A stretch of 15,048 nucleotides of DNA from assembly GCA_946482375.1 (NCBI GenBank), contig CAMLRH010000030.1:1-15048 (forward strand). The letters run 5' to 3'. The notes under the pieces are model-generated. The model searched no databases. It was not told where the DNA came from and saw only the letters and a list, made by a program, of their open reading frames with translations. A program made the translations under genes and the position numbers. This DNA is from an uncultured Caulobacteraceae bacterium (GTDB taxonomy: Bacteria; Pseudomonadota; Alphaproteobacteria; Caulobacterales; Caulobacteraceae). Below are positions 1 through 7,189 of the stretch, piece after piece. Positions within the stretch are counted from its first letter, which is position 1. Each line of letters begins with the position of its first letter.

Positions 1-55
1 GAACGCGTGTATAGGGGAAACCCTATCGAGGGTTCGAATCCCTCTCTCACCGCCA
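1..55 (+). tRNA. tRNA-Ser, 3' part only (anticodon NGA)
   Basis: The window starts inside this tRNA. A long variable arm is visible (TATAGGG, loop GAAA, CCCTATC), then a T arm (GAGGG, loop TTCGAAT, CCCTC), the 3' acceptor strand TCTCACC, discriminator G52 and an encoded CCA at 53-55. The long class II variable arm together with discriminator G is typical of tRNA-Ser. Aligned to E. coli tRNA-Ser by memory, the first bases (G1, A2) would be anticodon positions 35 and 36, giving a UCN-reading (NGA) species. Base 34 and the 5' half lie outside the window, so the exact isoacceptor cannot be read. Confidence 0.88.
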
Positions 56-226
56 CCTAGTCCATACAGCTAGTCTCTGCCCGGCGGGTACTGGCAGGTT
101 AACTTCGTCTAGGCGCAAGAGCCCTCCCCTGCCCCACCGGTCAGGCGGCGGCGGTGGCGGCCGTCCACGCCTGGTGAGCCTCACCTCTGCGGGAAAGCGG
201 TGGCGCTTGTACGAGATCGGCTTCAT
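56..226 (-). pseudogene. Probable remnant of an IS6-family transposase gene
   Basis: Reading leftwards from an ATG at 226, the first 15 residues (MKPISYKRHRFPAEV) match the start I know for many alphaproteobacterial IS6-family transposases. The resemblance stops abruptly near 180, where the intact protein would continue with the HAVWLY..F.LS.RDVE region. A weaker second match follows: a proline-rich stretch with DRW, then LDEV, then GQR..VW at about 60-115. This recalls the segment around the first catalytic Asp (RP.P...WHLDEV...G.R..LW) of the same family. The frame runs into the tRNA-Ser 3' end. I read it as a gene with an internal deletion and a missing C-terminal half, not a working transposase. 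A GC-rich run at about 145-161 makes the proline stretch and is low complexity. No terminal inverted repeats were identified. Confidence 0.45.
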
Positions 227-344
227 GTCCCCTCCCCGGCGGAGGCGCCTTAGCCCCTTACCCAGAGACCGTTTAGCGTTTGCCTGCCAGCACCGACTGC
301 AGACCGCGCAGGTCATAGCGGGTGGCGCTGGACGGCATTTATTA

Positions 345-354
345 TGTATAGATA
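345..354 (+). promoter_or_regulatory. Putative HutC-type operator, one mismatch (site 1)
   Basis: TGTATAGATA differs by one base from TGTATAGACA found at 4776, 10150 and (reverse) 10292. The flanks resemble site 2 closely: GCA-N-TTATT-N before it and ATAT(AT)GGTGAG after it, with only a few substitutions and one 2-nt difference over about 30 nt. It is an AT-rich island in GC-rich surroundings, 107-146 nt upstream of the two candidate starts of the PepSY gene. The likely role is control of the PepSY-DUF2271-ApbE operon. The mismatch falls in the conserved AC half, so binding may be weaker. The rest of 227-500 shows no convincing gene. Confidence 0.5.
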
Positions 355-500
355 TATATGGTGAGCGCCGGCGCGGAAGTGCGGGCACAATCGAAGGTGC
401 GGTCATAAACAAGCTTCTGCTGGGGCGTACGCGAAAGATTCCGGCTGGCGCGGGATCATTGATGGTCCCGCTGAACGACGCCGCGGTTCGAGCCCACGAG

Positions 501-1118
501 ATGAAGCGAGCCCGTAGGCGCGCCTCGCTCATGCGCCAGACGGTTCGATGGCATTGGATCAGCGCGGCGATCTGCCTGGCAGGCATGCTCCTGTTCGCAA
601 TCACAGGCGTGACCCTCAATCACGCTGACGCCATTGAAGGCTCGCCAATTACGACCGAGCGCGCGGCAATGCTTCCCGCGGCGACCCTTGAAAGCCTGAG
701 GCGCGCGCAGCCCGTAGACGGGCGGCTCCCTTTGCCTGTGCGCGCCTGGCTGTCTCGAGAAATGGGGCTGAAGGTTGCTGCGGAGGCGCAGGTCGAATGG
801 ACAGGCGAGGAGGCATACGTCGCGCTGCCGCGCCCGGGCGGCGACGGATGGTTGAGCATCGACGCCAGGTCGGGCAAGGTCCTGCACGAAAGCACCGCCA
901 GGGGCGCGATCGCCTATCTGAACGATCTGCACAAAGGCCGAAACACCGGGACCGTCTGGAACTGGTTCATCGATATATTCGCCCTTGCAACGGTCGTGTT
1001 CTGCATCACCGGACTAATTCTCCTTCAATTGCACTCCCACAGCCGTGGACTGACATGGCCTTTGATAATTGGAGGATTTGCCGGCCCGCTATTACTCGCG
1101 TTGTTCTTTATTCACTGA
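501..1118 (+). CDS. PepSY-associated transmembrane protein
   Basis: A 205-residue inner-membrane protein of the PepSY_TM-like type. It has a basic N-terminus (KRARRRASLMR), a first membrane segment at about residues 18-38 ending in the typical TGVTLNHA, and a periplasmic domain of about 100 residues with a PepSY-like GWLSIDARSGKVL stretch (117-128). The family motif YLNDLHKGR (139-147) follows, then two more membrane segments at about 155-177 and 184-203. Histidines at the membrane edges (H18, H41, H144, H178, H180) could bind heme or metal, but this is not shown. Members of this family usually sit beside DUF2271 and ApbE proteins and are thought to pass electrons across the inner membrane. 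An in-frame ATG at 462 would add 13 residues; I prefer 501 because it gives the usual family length and N-terminus. Neither start has a strong ribosome-binding site. First gene of a three-gene operon, 10 nt before the next start. Confidence 0.8.
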   Translation: MKRARRRASLMRQTVRWHWISAAICLAGMLLFAITGVTLNHADAIEGSPITTERAAMLPAATLESLRRAQPVDGRLPLPVRAWLSREMGLKVAAEAQVEWTGEEAYVALPRPGGDGWLSIDARSGKVLHESTARGAIAYLNDLHKGRNTGTVWNWFIDIFALATVVFCITGLILLQLHSHSRGLTWPLIIGGFAGPLLLALFFIH

Positions 1119-1128
1119 CGGGTTGACC

Positions 1129-1644
1129 ATGCGCCTTATCATCCCCGCGGCGTTCCTTTCAGGACTCCTGGTTAGTCCAGCCATGGCGGCAGAGGTTCGC
1201 GTGACTGTCGAACTCCCTCGCCTACGGGTGATGGAATACTATCGTCCCTACACGGCCGTGTGGATCGAGAAACCGGACAGGACCGCGGTGCGAACTGTGG
1301 CTGTCTGGTACAACACCAGACTTCGTAATCAGAAGGGGACTGCCTGGTTAAACAACGTTCGTGAGTGGTGGCGAGCGACGGGTCGCCACCTCGAACTGCC
1401 CGCTGATGGCATCAGCGGCGCCACGCGTGCGCCAGGGGTCCACCAGATCGTCTTCAAACCGGGATCTGCAAAATTTGCCCGGCTACCGGCCGGGCGCTAC
1501 CACTTGGTGGTGGAGGCCGCTCGGGAGGGAGGCGGGCGTGAAACCCTCCGGGTCCCCTTCCAATGGCCCGCCAGGTCAGCGCAGACCGCCTCAGCACGAG
1601 GCTCGCGAGAACTACGTTCAGTCGCGATCAGCATTCGGCCGTGA
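1129..1644 (+). CDS. Secreted DUF2271 protein with a flavinylation motif
   Basis: 171 residues. A Sec signal peptide is clear (residues 1-20, hydrophobic core IIPAAFLSGLLV, cleavage after AMA). The mature part has DUF2271 features: a beta-rich start, YTAVWIEKPD (41-50), the tryptophan-rich NNVREWWR (75-82), DGISGATRAPG (93-103) and a C-terminal GRYHLVVEAAREGGG stretch (122-136). The D-x-x-S-G-A-T core (D93, S96, G97, A98, T99) fits the consensus ApbE uses to attach FMN to Thr or Ser, so T99 is the predicted FMN-bearing residue. With ApbE encoded next and a PepSY membrane protein before it, the likely role is a periplasmic FMN electron carrier. Its physiological acceptor is unknown; metal or ferric-chelate reduction is a guess from neighbours. 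An upstream in-frame start would precede the signal peptide and overlap the PepSY gene, so ATG 1129 is chosen. The DUF4198 gene often found in such clusters is absent here. Confidence 0.82.
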   Translation: MRLIIPAAFLSGLLVSPAMAAEVRVTVELPRLRVMEYYRPYTAVWIEKPDRTAVRTVAVWYNTRLRNQKGTAWLNNVREWWRATGRHLELPADGISGATRAPGVHQIVFKPGSAKFARLPAGRYHLVVEAAREGGGRETLRVPFQWPARSAQTASARGSRELRSVAISIRP

Positions 1645-1654
1645 GGCAGGAAGG

Positions 1655-2650
1655 ATGAGGCGGGTCGCCGTTCCTCTTGCGCTGTCCTTCTCGGAGCCAC
1701 CCTCGGAGCAGGAGGTCATCCTGCGCGGACCCACGATGGGCGTCACGTGGGTGCTTACGGCGCTCTTGCCCCCAGCCCTTCCCGCCGCTCATGTTTCCAG
1801 AGAGGTCCAGGGCTGTCTCGACCGGATCGTGGCGCAGATGAGCACCTGGGAACCATCGTCCGAAGTCAGCCGATTCAATGCAGCTGACGCCGGAACCTGG
1901 CTGCCGCTCGCGCCGGAAACGCACCAGGTTCTGCACTGCGCCCTCAATTTCGCTCGGGGCAGCGACGGGGCCTTCGACCCAACGGTCGGACAACTGGTTG
2001 AGCTTTGGGGATTTGGCTCCGCCGGTCCTGTTGCGAGCCCTCCGTCGGCGGAAATCATCGCCGATTCGCTGGGCGCGGTGGGTTGGTACAAGTTGCGGGT
2101 CGATAGCGCCGGCGCATGCCTCCTCCAGCCTGGTGGCGTCAGATTGGACTTCTCGGGCATCGCTAAGGGTTTTGGCGTGGATGAGGCCGCGCGAGTATTG
2201 AAGCAATTGGGCGTCGACAATTTCCTGCTCGACATCGGGGGTGAGCTACACGGCGCAGGCGTAAAGGCGAACGGGGAACCATGGTGGGTTATGGTCGAGA
2301 CGCCGCCGGGAATAGACTTGGCGGATGGTCCAATCGTTATCGCCTTGCACGACCTGTCGGTCGCCACGTCGGGCAGCTATCGCCGGAGCGCGACGTTCGA
2401 CGGGCGCTCTTACAGCCACACCATCGACCCCCGTACGGGGCGGCCGGTGCCGTCCGGGACGACGTCAGTCACAGTCCTCCATCAACAATGCATGCATGCT
2501 GACGCGCTCTGCACGCTTCTGATGGTTCTAGGCGTCGAAGCCGGCTTCCAGTTCGCGGCTGCGTCGGGCGTAGCAGCCTACTTTTTGGCGATGACCGCGG
2601 GCGGTGTCGACGAACGCATCTCGCCGGCGTTTGCGGAGATGCTGATCTAG
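1655..2650 (+). CDS. apbE: FAD:protein FMN transferase (ApbE family)
   Basis: 331 residues, normal family length. It transfers FMN from FAD to a Thr or Ser of a partner protein. Family motifs appear in order: GPTMGVTW (25-32), STWEPSSEVSRFN (63-75), FDPTVGQLVELWGFG (107-121), DFSGIAKGFGVD (165-176), LLDIGGELHGAG (191-202), ATSGSYRR (237-244), SHTIDPRTGRPV (254-265) and the C-terminal DALC.LLMVLG (283-293), which carries the Mg-binding acidic residue. The ATG at 1655 is preceded by GGCAGGAAGG, a good ribosome-binding site, 10 nt after the DUF2271 stop. The presumed target is T99 of that DUF2271 protein. Oddity: the N-terminus (MRRVAVPLALSFSEPP) has no clear signal peptide or lipobox, although the target is exported. 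Only 27 residues precede the first motif, and the longer reading frame upstream overlaps DUF2271 and looks non-coding. Confidence 0.93.
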   Translation: MRRVAVPLALSFSEPPSEQEVILRGPTMGVTWVLTALLPPALPAAHVSREVQGCLDRIVAQMSTWEPSSEVSRFNAADAGTWLPLAPETHQVLHCALNFARGSDGAFDPTVGQLVELWGFGSAGPVASPPSAEIIADSLGAVGWYKLRVDSAGACLLQPGGVRLDFSGIAKGFGVDEAARVLKQLGVDNFLLDIGGELHGAGVKANGEPWWVMVETPPGIDLADGPIVIALHDLSVATSGSYRRSATFDGRSYSHTIDPRTGRPVPSGTTSVTVLHQQCMHADALCTLLMVLGVEAGFQFAAASGVAAYFLAMTAGGVDERISPAFAEMLI

Positions 2651-2669
2651 TCTCGACGGCGCTTGCCGA

Positions 2670-4712
2670 TCAACTTGATCCGCCAAATGTTTTTCGGAGC
2701 CGAATTTCCAGCGTGCGACCCCAGGTGAGCTGGCGGCGGTCGATGTAGGTGAGAGGACTTGAAGCGCGGGGGCCGTCGTAGACCTCTCGTATTCTTTTCG
2801 AACCTCCCTCAGTCGCACTCTCCAGTTCGACCGTCAGCGTCAGGTCGGGGCGCGGCTTGTACTCGATGAAGGGCGTAACCCAGGTCGAAAGCTTGCGGGT
2901 GTCCTTCTCGCTCAGCCGATAGTCGGTTTCACGAAAGCCGCCGAACGCGTCGACGCCCCAGGTCAATTTCCAGCGCGGCAGGTCCTGCTTGAAGCGGACC
3001 TCCCAGTCGAGCGGGACCTGACCTGAGATTTCGCGCGGCTCGCCGGTGGCGGGATCGGTCACCCGCGACCAGCGCCAGGTGGCGGCGGTCTTCAGCTGGC
3101 CGCCGCTGACGCCGAGTTGTTCAAGCGGCAACGTCAGGCTGGCGGAAAGCTCGTCGCGACTCCCCGCGCCGATATTGGCCGGCGCGTCAGCCACCACCTC
3201 ACCGTCGGCGTCCAGTACTGGCGCGCGATCAATGACATCGGACAGCTCGTAGCGGCGGATCGCGAGGATGGCCGCACCGCTCTTCCAGAACCGCCGTTCG
3301 TAGGCCGCTTCAGCCACCCAGGCCTGCTGCGGCCGCAGGTCCGGATTGCCGGCCAGCACGACGCCGGTGTTGATCAGCGATGAGGAGGCGACGAAGTCGT
3401 CGAAGTTTAGTTGGTCGACCTCGCGCTCGACCCGCAGGCGGACCTGGCTGGCAGGCGTGGGGTCCCAGGTCAGCGCCAGGCGAGGCTTTGTAAAGTGCAG
3501 GGTCTTGCCGGTGCTGACGTCGCCTTCGGATGCGATGTCAGAGGCTTCCTGGCGAAGACCGCCCTTGATGGTCCAGGCCGGGCGCGGGCGCCAGGTCGCG
3601 GTGGCAAAGGCTTCGCCGCGCTTTTCCTCGACCCGCACATTGGCGGCGGGCACCGGCACGACCACGCCGTTCTCGGTGAAGGCGGTGCGGCTGTCGAGGG
3701 TGTTGAGGGCGGCCTCGACGCCGACCTCCACCTCGAGGGTGCTAGACCGCCGCCACTGCAGCCGCCCCCTGGCGACCGACTCCGCCGTCTTGCGATCTAG
3801 ATGGAAGTCGCGAACGACGCCTGGACCTTCGAAGAGGGCGATGGTGTCGGTGTCCTTCCATTGCTGGAAGCCGGTGACCTCCAGCCCGAGGTCGGCGGCC
3901 AAGTCCATCGTGTGCCGCGCGCCCAGTTCGGCTTGGAGCCTATCCTCGTCGGTGGTCTCCACCTCGCTCAGGCCAGTAAGGCGCGAACGCTCGACGAGCA
4001 CACCCTTGTACGGGTTCAGCATGTAGGCCCCGTTCAGCCGAAGGCCGCCCCCCGCGAACGGCGTCTCCAAGGCCGCAGTAGCCCAGGTCCGCAGGGTGTC
4101 GGCCTCTCCGTCGATGTCTGAGAGCCGCAGCAGCGCGCCGGCCGCATCGCGCCGCTCGCGCATCCCGTCACCCATCATGTCGTCGGGGCGGCGACCCACC
4201 AGCAGCGACCCTTCCAACAGACGCTCGCCGCGCCGCCACTGGCCCTCCGCCTGGACAGTCGGCAGCACGCGGCCGTCGTAGACCAGGTAGGAACTCACCC
4301 CGGCCGCACCGGTAAAGCCGCCGCGGGTGCTGCGCACGACGTTGGCGACCACCGCGCGACCGCCCATGTCGATCCCGGGCGCGCCGCCACGGATCAGCTC
4401 GATGCGCACCACGGAGGACGCCGGGATACGCTTGAGGATCTCCTCGAGGGTGTCGTTCTTGGAAACCGGCGGCTTGCCGTCGATAAGCACGTTGCCGCCC
4501 GATCCAGCCAAGCCGCGCACGCTGTCACCGCGCTCGAACGCGAAGCCCGGAAGGCGGGTGACCATGTCGAAGGCGGTCGTCGGCGCGGCGGCGGCGAAGA
4601 AGGCTGGCGGATAGGTGATGACATCGGCGGGCGCCTGCGCCCAGGCCACGCTGGCCAGGAGTGAAACGAAGGCCGCAGCGGACGTTGCAGCCCCGGTAGC
4701 GCCTTTCGCCAT
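2670..4712 (-). CDS. TonB-dependent outer-membrane receptor (first)
   Basis: 680 residues. A signal peptide (1-24, cleavage after AWA) is followed by a possible TonB box (DVITY, near 30), a plug domain at about 45-130 and a 22-strand-type barrel to the C-terminus. The plug shows DMVTRLPGFAFERGDSVRG, GGNVLIDGKPP, LEEILKRIPASSVVRIELIRG and VANVVRS, standard TonB-receptor plug motifs. The barrel contains LAGNPDLRPQQAW, the widespread NPDL.PE-type loop. ATG 4712 is preceded in its own direction by GGGGAG at suitable spacing. The substrate class (siderophore, metal chelate, sugar, other) cannot be told from sequence. It is divergent from the NTF2/OprB pair and shares with it an intergenic HutC-type operator. 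It ends 19 nt from the end of apbE, the two genes being convergent; no strong terminator was seen between them. Confidence 0.93.
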   Translation of the reverse strand: MAKGATGAATSAAAFVSLLASVAWAQAPADVITYPPAFFAAAAPTTAFDMVTRLPGFAFERGDSVRGLAGSGGNVLIDGKPPVSKNDTLEEILKRIPASSVVRIELIRGGAPGIDMGGRAVVANVVRSTRGGFTGAAGVSSYLVYDGRVLPTVQAEGQWRRGERLLEGSLLVGRRPDDMMGDGMRERRDAAGALLRLSDIDGEADTLRTWATAALETPFAGGGLRLNGAYMLNPYKGVLVERSRLTGLSEVETTDEDRLQAELGARHTMDLAADLGLEVTGFQQWKDTDTIALFEGPGVVRDFHLDRKTAESVARGRLQWRRSSTLEVEVGVEAALNTLDSRTAFTENGVVVPVPAANVRVEEKRGEAFATATWRPRPAWTIKGGLRQEASDIASEGDVSTGKTLHFTKPRLALTWDPTPASQVRLRVEREVDQLNFDDFVASSSLINTGVVLAGNPDLRPQQAWVAEAAYERRFWKSGAAILAIRRYELSDVIDRAPVLDADGEVVADAPANIGAGSRDELSASLTLPLEQLGVSGGQLKTAATWRWSRVTDPATGEPREISGQVPLDWEVRFKQDLPRWKLTWGVDAFGGFRETDYRLSEKDTRKLSTWVTPFIEYKPRPDLTLTVELESATEGGSKRIREVYDGPRASSPLTYIDRRQLTWGRTLEIRLRKTFGGSS

Positions 4713-4775
4713 TTCGCACTCCCCAAAGCGCCGGCCGGCGGCCGGATGCAGAGTCGTAATCAGGTGCAGTTATTT

Positions 4776-4785
4776 TGTATAGACA
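4776..4785 (-). promoter_or_regulatory. Putative HutC-type operator (site 2)
   Basis: An exact TGTATAGACA (plus strand), a quasi-palindrome matching GT-N-TA-N-AC, the known operator pattern of the HutC subfamily of GntR regulators. It lies in the 137-bp gap between the first TonB receptor (start 4712, minus) and the NTF2-like gene (start 4850, plus), so one site could serve both. Read towards the receptor it is TGTCTATACA ending 63 nt before the ATG, the same orientation and nearly the same spacing as sites 3 and 4 before their genes. Confidence 0.65.
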
Positions 4786-4849
4786 TATGGTGAGGGTTTT
4801 GGCACTCCTTACAAGCGCCGCCGCTGGCCGGCTTGAGGGGAGACCGATC

Positions 4850-5335
4850 TTGAACCGCATCCCACTGCTCATCGCCCTCTGCGTCCTGGCCATAGCGCCG
4901 CCGGCGCTCGCCGACGGCCCCGCCGCGCCACCCACGGCCGCGCCGTTGACCGGCGCCGTCGCCGAGGCCGCCCAGGTGGTCGATGGTTTCAAGGCCGCCA
5001 TGGCCGCCGGCGACGCCGACGCCGCCCTGGCCTTCCTGGCCGACGATGCGCTGGTGTACGAAGTCGGCCACGTCGAGCACTCGAAGGGCCAGTTCGCCTC
5101 GGATCACCTGCTGGCCGACATCGAATTCTCCAAGGCGGTGAACGGCGTTGTCACCCGCCGCGCCGGCCATGCGTCGGGCGACCTTGCCTGGGTCGCGTCC
5201 GAGGGCCGCACGACCGGCCGCTTCAAGGATCGCGACATCGACCGCATAACCACCGAGACCATGGTCCTGCGCCGGGATCCGCAAGGCTGGCGGATCGTGC
5301 ACGTGCACTGGTCCTCGCGCGCTCCGACTCCCTGA
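4850..5335 (+). CDS. Secreted NTF2/SnoaL-like (DUF4440-type) protein
   Basis: 161 residues from a TTG start. The TTG is chosen because GAGGGGAG lies at ideal spacing before it and the product then begins with a normal signal peptide (NRIPLLIALCVLAIAPPALA, cleavage before DG). The alternative ATG at 4787 lies next to the operator and has no ribosome-binding site. The mature domain has the NTF2-like pattern: an N-terminal helix VVDGFKAAMAAGDADAALAFLADDALVYE, then GHVEHSKGQFA, and strands ending in RRDPQGWRIVHVHWSSR. Such domains bind small ligands or act as isomerase-like folds; function here is not known. A periplasmic location and linkage to a porin gene (87 nt downstream) suggest a role in handling an imported compound. 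Confidence 0.75.
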   Translation: MNRIPLLIALCVLAIAPPALADGPAAPPTAAPLTGAVAEAAQVVDGFKAAMAAGDADAALAFLADDALVYEVGHVEHSKGQFASDHLLADIEFSKAVNGVVTRRAGHASGDLAWVASEGRTTGRFKDRDIDRITTETMVLRRDPQGWRIVHVHWSSRAPTP

Positions 5336-5422
5336 TCGTCCCGCCCACGCCACGGTCCTCGACGCGAGACCTGCCGGGCCTCGCGATCGAGGCCGCGCGT
5401 CCTCTCCTCCTGTCCGGAAACC

Positions 5423-6571
5423 ATGTTCATGAGCCGCCTTGGCCTTTGCACCCTGCTGTCGCTGTTCGCATCGGAGGCGCTGGCGTCCGCCCGCGAGGAC
5501 CCGCCGGTCAGTCTCTCCGCCGGCTACATCGGCGAGGTCTGGAGCGTTCGCGAGGGCGGCCTGGCGACCGGTGAGCGCTACCTCGACCACCTCGAGGCCG
5601 CAGTCGAGGCGGACCTGGACGCGCTAGTCGGCTGGCGCGGCGCGAGCGCCTTCGCCCAGGCCGTCTACAACAACGGCGAGAGCCTGACCGAGGACCTCAT
5701 CGGCGACTTCCACGTGGTCAGCAATATCGACGGCGGCGGCCCTGCCCGCCTCTACCAGCTGTGGCTGGAGCAGCGCCTGCTGGACGACCGCGCGTCGATC
5801 CGGGCCGGCCTCTATGATCTCAACAGCGAGTTCGACACCACCGAGACCGGCGGGCTGTTCATCAACGGCGCCCACGGCATGGGCGCGGACTTCGGGCAGA
5901 CCGGCGTAAACGGACCCTCCATCTATCCGGTCACCGGGCTGGCGGTGCGGGGCGAGTTCAAGGCGACCGACGCCTGGGCTGTGCGGGCCGTGGTCGCCGA
6001 GGGGATGCCGGGTTATCCAGAGCGGCCGGGCCGCACGGGCTTTGACCTCGACGAGGAGGAGGGCGCGCTGCTCGTCCTGGAGACAAGCTTCCAGGACGAA
6101 CGCCGCAAATTCGCGCTGGGCGGCTGGCGCTACACCGCCGAATTTGAGTCCTTCGCGGGGCGCCTGCAATCGGGCAACGACGGCATCTACGCCCTGGCCG
6201 AGGGTCGGCTGTCCGGCGAGCCCGGCGGACGGGGCGCGGCCGCCTTCGTGCGCATCGGCCGGGCCGACAGCGCCTTCAACGCCATCGAGTCCTATCTGGG
6301 GGCCGGCATAAGCTACACTGGTCTGTTCGCCGCGCGATCCGAAGACCAGCTGGGCTTGGCCGTGGCCTGGTCCGAACTGGGTGAACCCTTCCTGGCGGCC
6401 GAGGCCGGCGCCGATCTGGTCGATAGGGAGGCAACCGTTGAGCTGACCTATCGCGCCGTGCTGAGCGAGCACGTCAGCCTGCAGCCGGACGTGCAGTATG
6501 TCTTCAATCCGGGCGGTCGCGACGGCGACGACGCGCTGGTCGTCGGCCTGCGGTTCGAACTCGCCTACTGA
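5423..6571 (+). CDS. OprB-type carbohydrate-selective porin
   Basis: 382 residues (380 if the second ATG at 5429 is used; the start region has GGAAA just ahead). A signal peptide ends near ALASA. The OprB pattern is clear in the first half: YLDHLEAAVEADLDALVGW, a LYQLWLEQRLLDDRASIRAGLYDLNSEFDTTE stretch (split by short gaps), GLFINGAHG and YPVTGLAVRGEFK. Alternating strands follow to a C-terminal VVGLRFELAY, an outer-membrane barrel terminus. OprB porins let sugars and related small solutes diffuse in, but many members have no known substrate. It follows the NTF2-like gene in the same direction and ends just before a strong terminator, so the two likely form an operon under site 2. Confidence 0.85.
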   Translation: MFMSRLGLCTLLSLFASEALASAREDPPVSLSAGYIGEVWSVREGGLATGERYLDHLEAAVEADLDALVGWRGASAFAQAVYNNGESLTEDLIGDFHVVSNIDGGGPARLYQLWLEQRLLDDRASIRAGLYDLNSEFDTTETGGLFINGAHGMGADFGQTGVNGPSIYPVTGLAVRGEFKATDAWAVRAVVAEGMPGYPERPGRTGFDLDEEEGALLVLETSFQDERRKFALGGWRYTAEFESFAGRLQSGNDGIYALAEGRLSGEPGGRGAAAFVRIGRADSAFNAIESYLGAGISYTGLFAARSEDQLGLAVAWSELGEPFLAAEAGADLVDREATVELTYRAVLSEHVSLQPDVQYVFNPGGRDGDDALVVGLRFELAY

Positions 6572-6590
6572 TATTTTCGGGCAAACGAAG

Positions 6591-6625
6591 AAAGGGTTGG
6601 AGCGCCACGGCGCTCCAACCCTTTT
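6591..6625. terminator. Bidirectional rho-independent terminator
   Basis: Arms AAAGGGTTGGAGCGC (6591-6605) and GCGCTCCAACCCTTT (6610-6624) pair perfectly over 15 bp around a CACG loop. A T run follows on the plus strand and, because the stem begins with AAA, on the minus strand as well. It lies between the convergent porin gene and the small secreted protein gene and should stop both transcripts. Confidence 0.9.
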
Positions 6626-6646
6626 CGCTTTCCCGGGTCGAGCGGG

Positions 6647-7132
6647 TCAGTCGAACTTAATCAGGCCGGGCGCGATCGTGTAGTAGCCGGCCAGCTGCAG
6701 CCGTACAGTGACAGGCGTGTCGTTGGTGTTGGCCAGGTACCAGCCGTGGGCGCCGGTCATCGGCGAGATGAACTGGCCGTGGGTGGCGGCGGTGGCCTTG
6801 TCCTCGCGGTAGAACATCACCGCCTTGTTGGCGTGCGATTCGCCGTGGAATTCCGACACCACCGGCTTGGTGGCGGTGAGCGAATAGACAACCGCGTCGC
6901 CGGCCTTCACGTGCACCTTGTACTCAAGGCGCGCGCCCTTCTGACCGACGGCGCCCAGCGGAATCTCGATCACGTCCGTACGGTAGGCCTGCGCGTGGCC
7001 GCGCTCGATGCCCAGGTGCGCGAGGTCGGTGGAACGGAACTCCGCCGGCGGCGGCGCCGCGAGGGCGGGGCCGGCCAGAGCGACGACAGCCAGAGCCAAC
7101 AGGGCCCGTTTGTCGAAAGCGATCGATTTCAT
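6647..7132 (-). CDS. Small secreted protein of unknown function
   Basis: 161 residues from ATG 7132, preceded by GGAGA at good spacing; an in-frame start at 7159 would add 9 residues without a ribosome-binding site. A signal peptide covers 1-25 (LLALAVVALAGPALA). The mature domain is beta-rich, with LEYKVHVKAGDAVVYSLTATKPVV (69-92), EFHGESH (94-100), ATHGQFISPMTGAHGWYLANTNDTPVTV (116-143) and LAGYY (147-151). This resembles a conserved family I know only as uncharacterised or 'transmembrane anchor' proteins, in which GxHGW and the N-terminal-to-Thr NT.D.PVTV run recur. Seven histidines in the mature part (39, 46, 74, 96, 100, 118, 129), several in HG pairs, would suit metal or heme binding, but this is inference. 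It lies 57 nt downstream of the reductase fusion and is probably co-transcribed. Confidence 0.72.
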   Translation of the reverse strand: MKSIAFDKRALLALAVVALAGPALAAPPPAEFRSTDLAHLGIERGHAQAYRTDVIEIPLGAVGQKGARLEYKVHVKAGDAVVYSLTATKPVVSEFHGESHANKAVMFYREDKATAATHGQFISPMTGAHGWYLANTNDTPVTVRLQLAGYYTIAPGLIKFD

Positions 7133-7189
7133 GAACGTCTCCAAATGCGCGGCGAACACCGCCGCAAGGTCATCGCGTAAGAGCGAGGT

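Noticed and set aside
358..408. A 16-codon open frame starting at the ATG just after operator site 1, possibly a leader peptide
   Set aside because: No ribosome-binding site, no run of a regulatory codon and no attenuator hairpin seen.
174..500. Long N-terminal extension of the PepSY open frame
   Set aside because: The extra residues are basic and proline-rich with no family match, run across the operator at 345, and lie opposite the IS6-like remnant. Family length supports a start at 501 (or 462).
4776..4785. Fur or Zur box in the receptor promoters
   Set aside because: The repeated element is TGT-N4-ACA, which does not resemble the AT-rich Fur 19-mer or the Zur palindrome. It fits the HutC pattern better.
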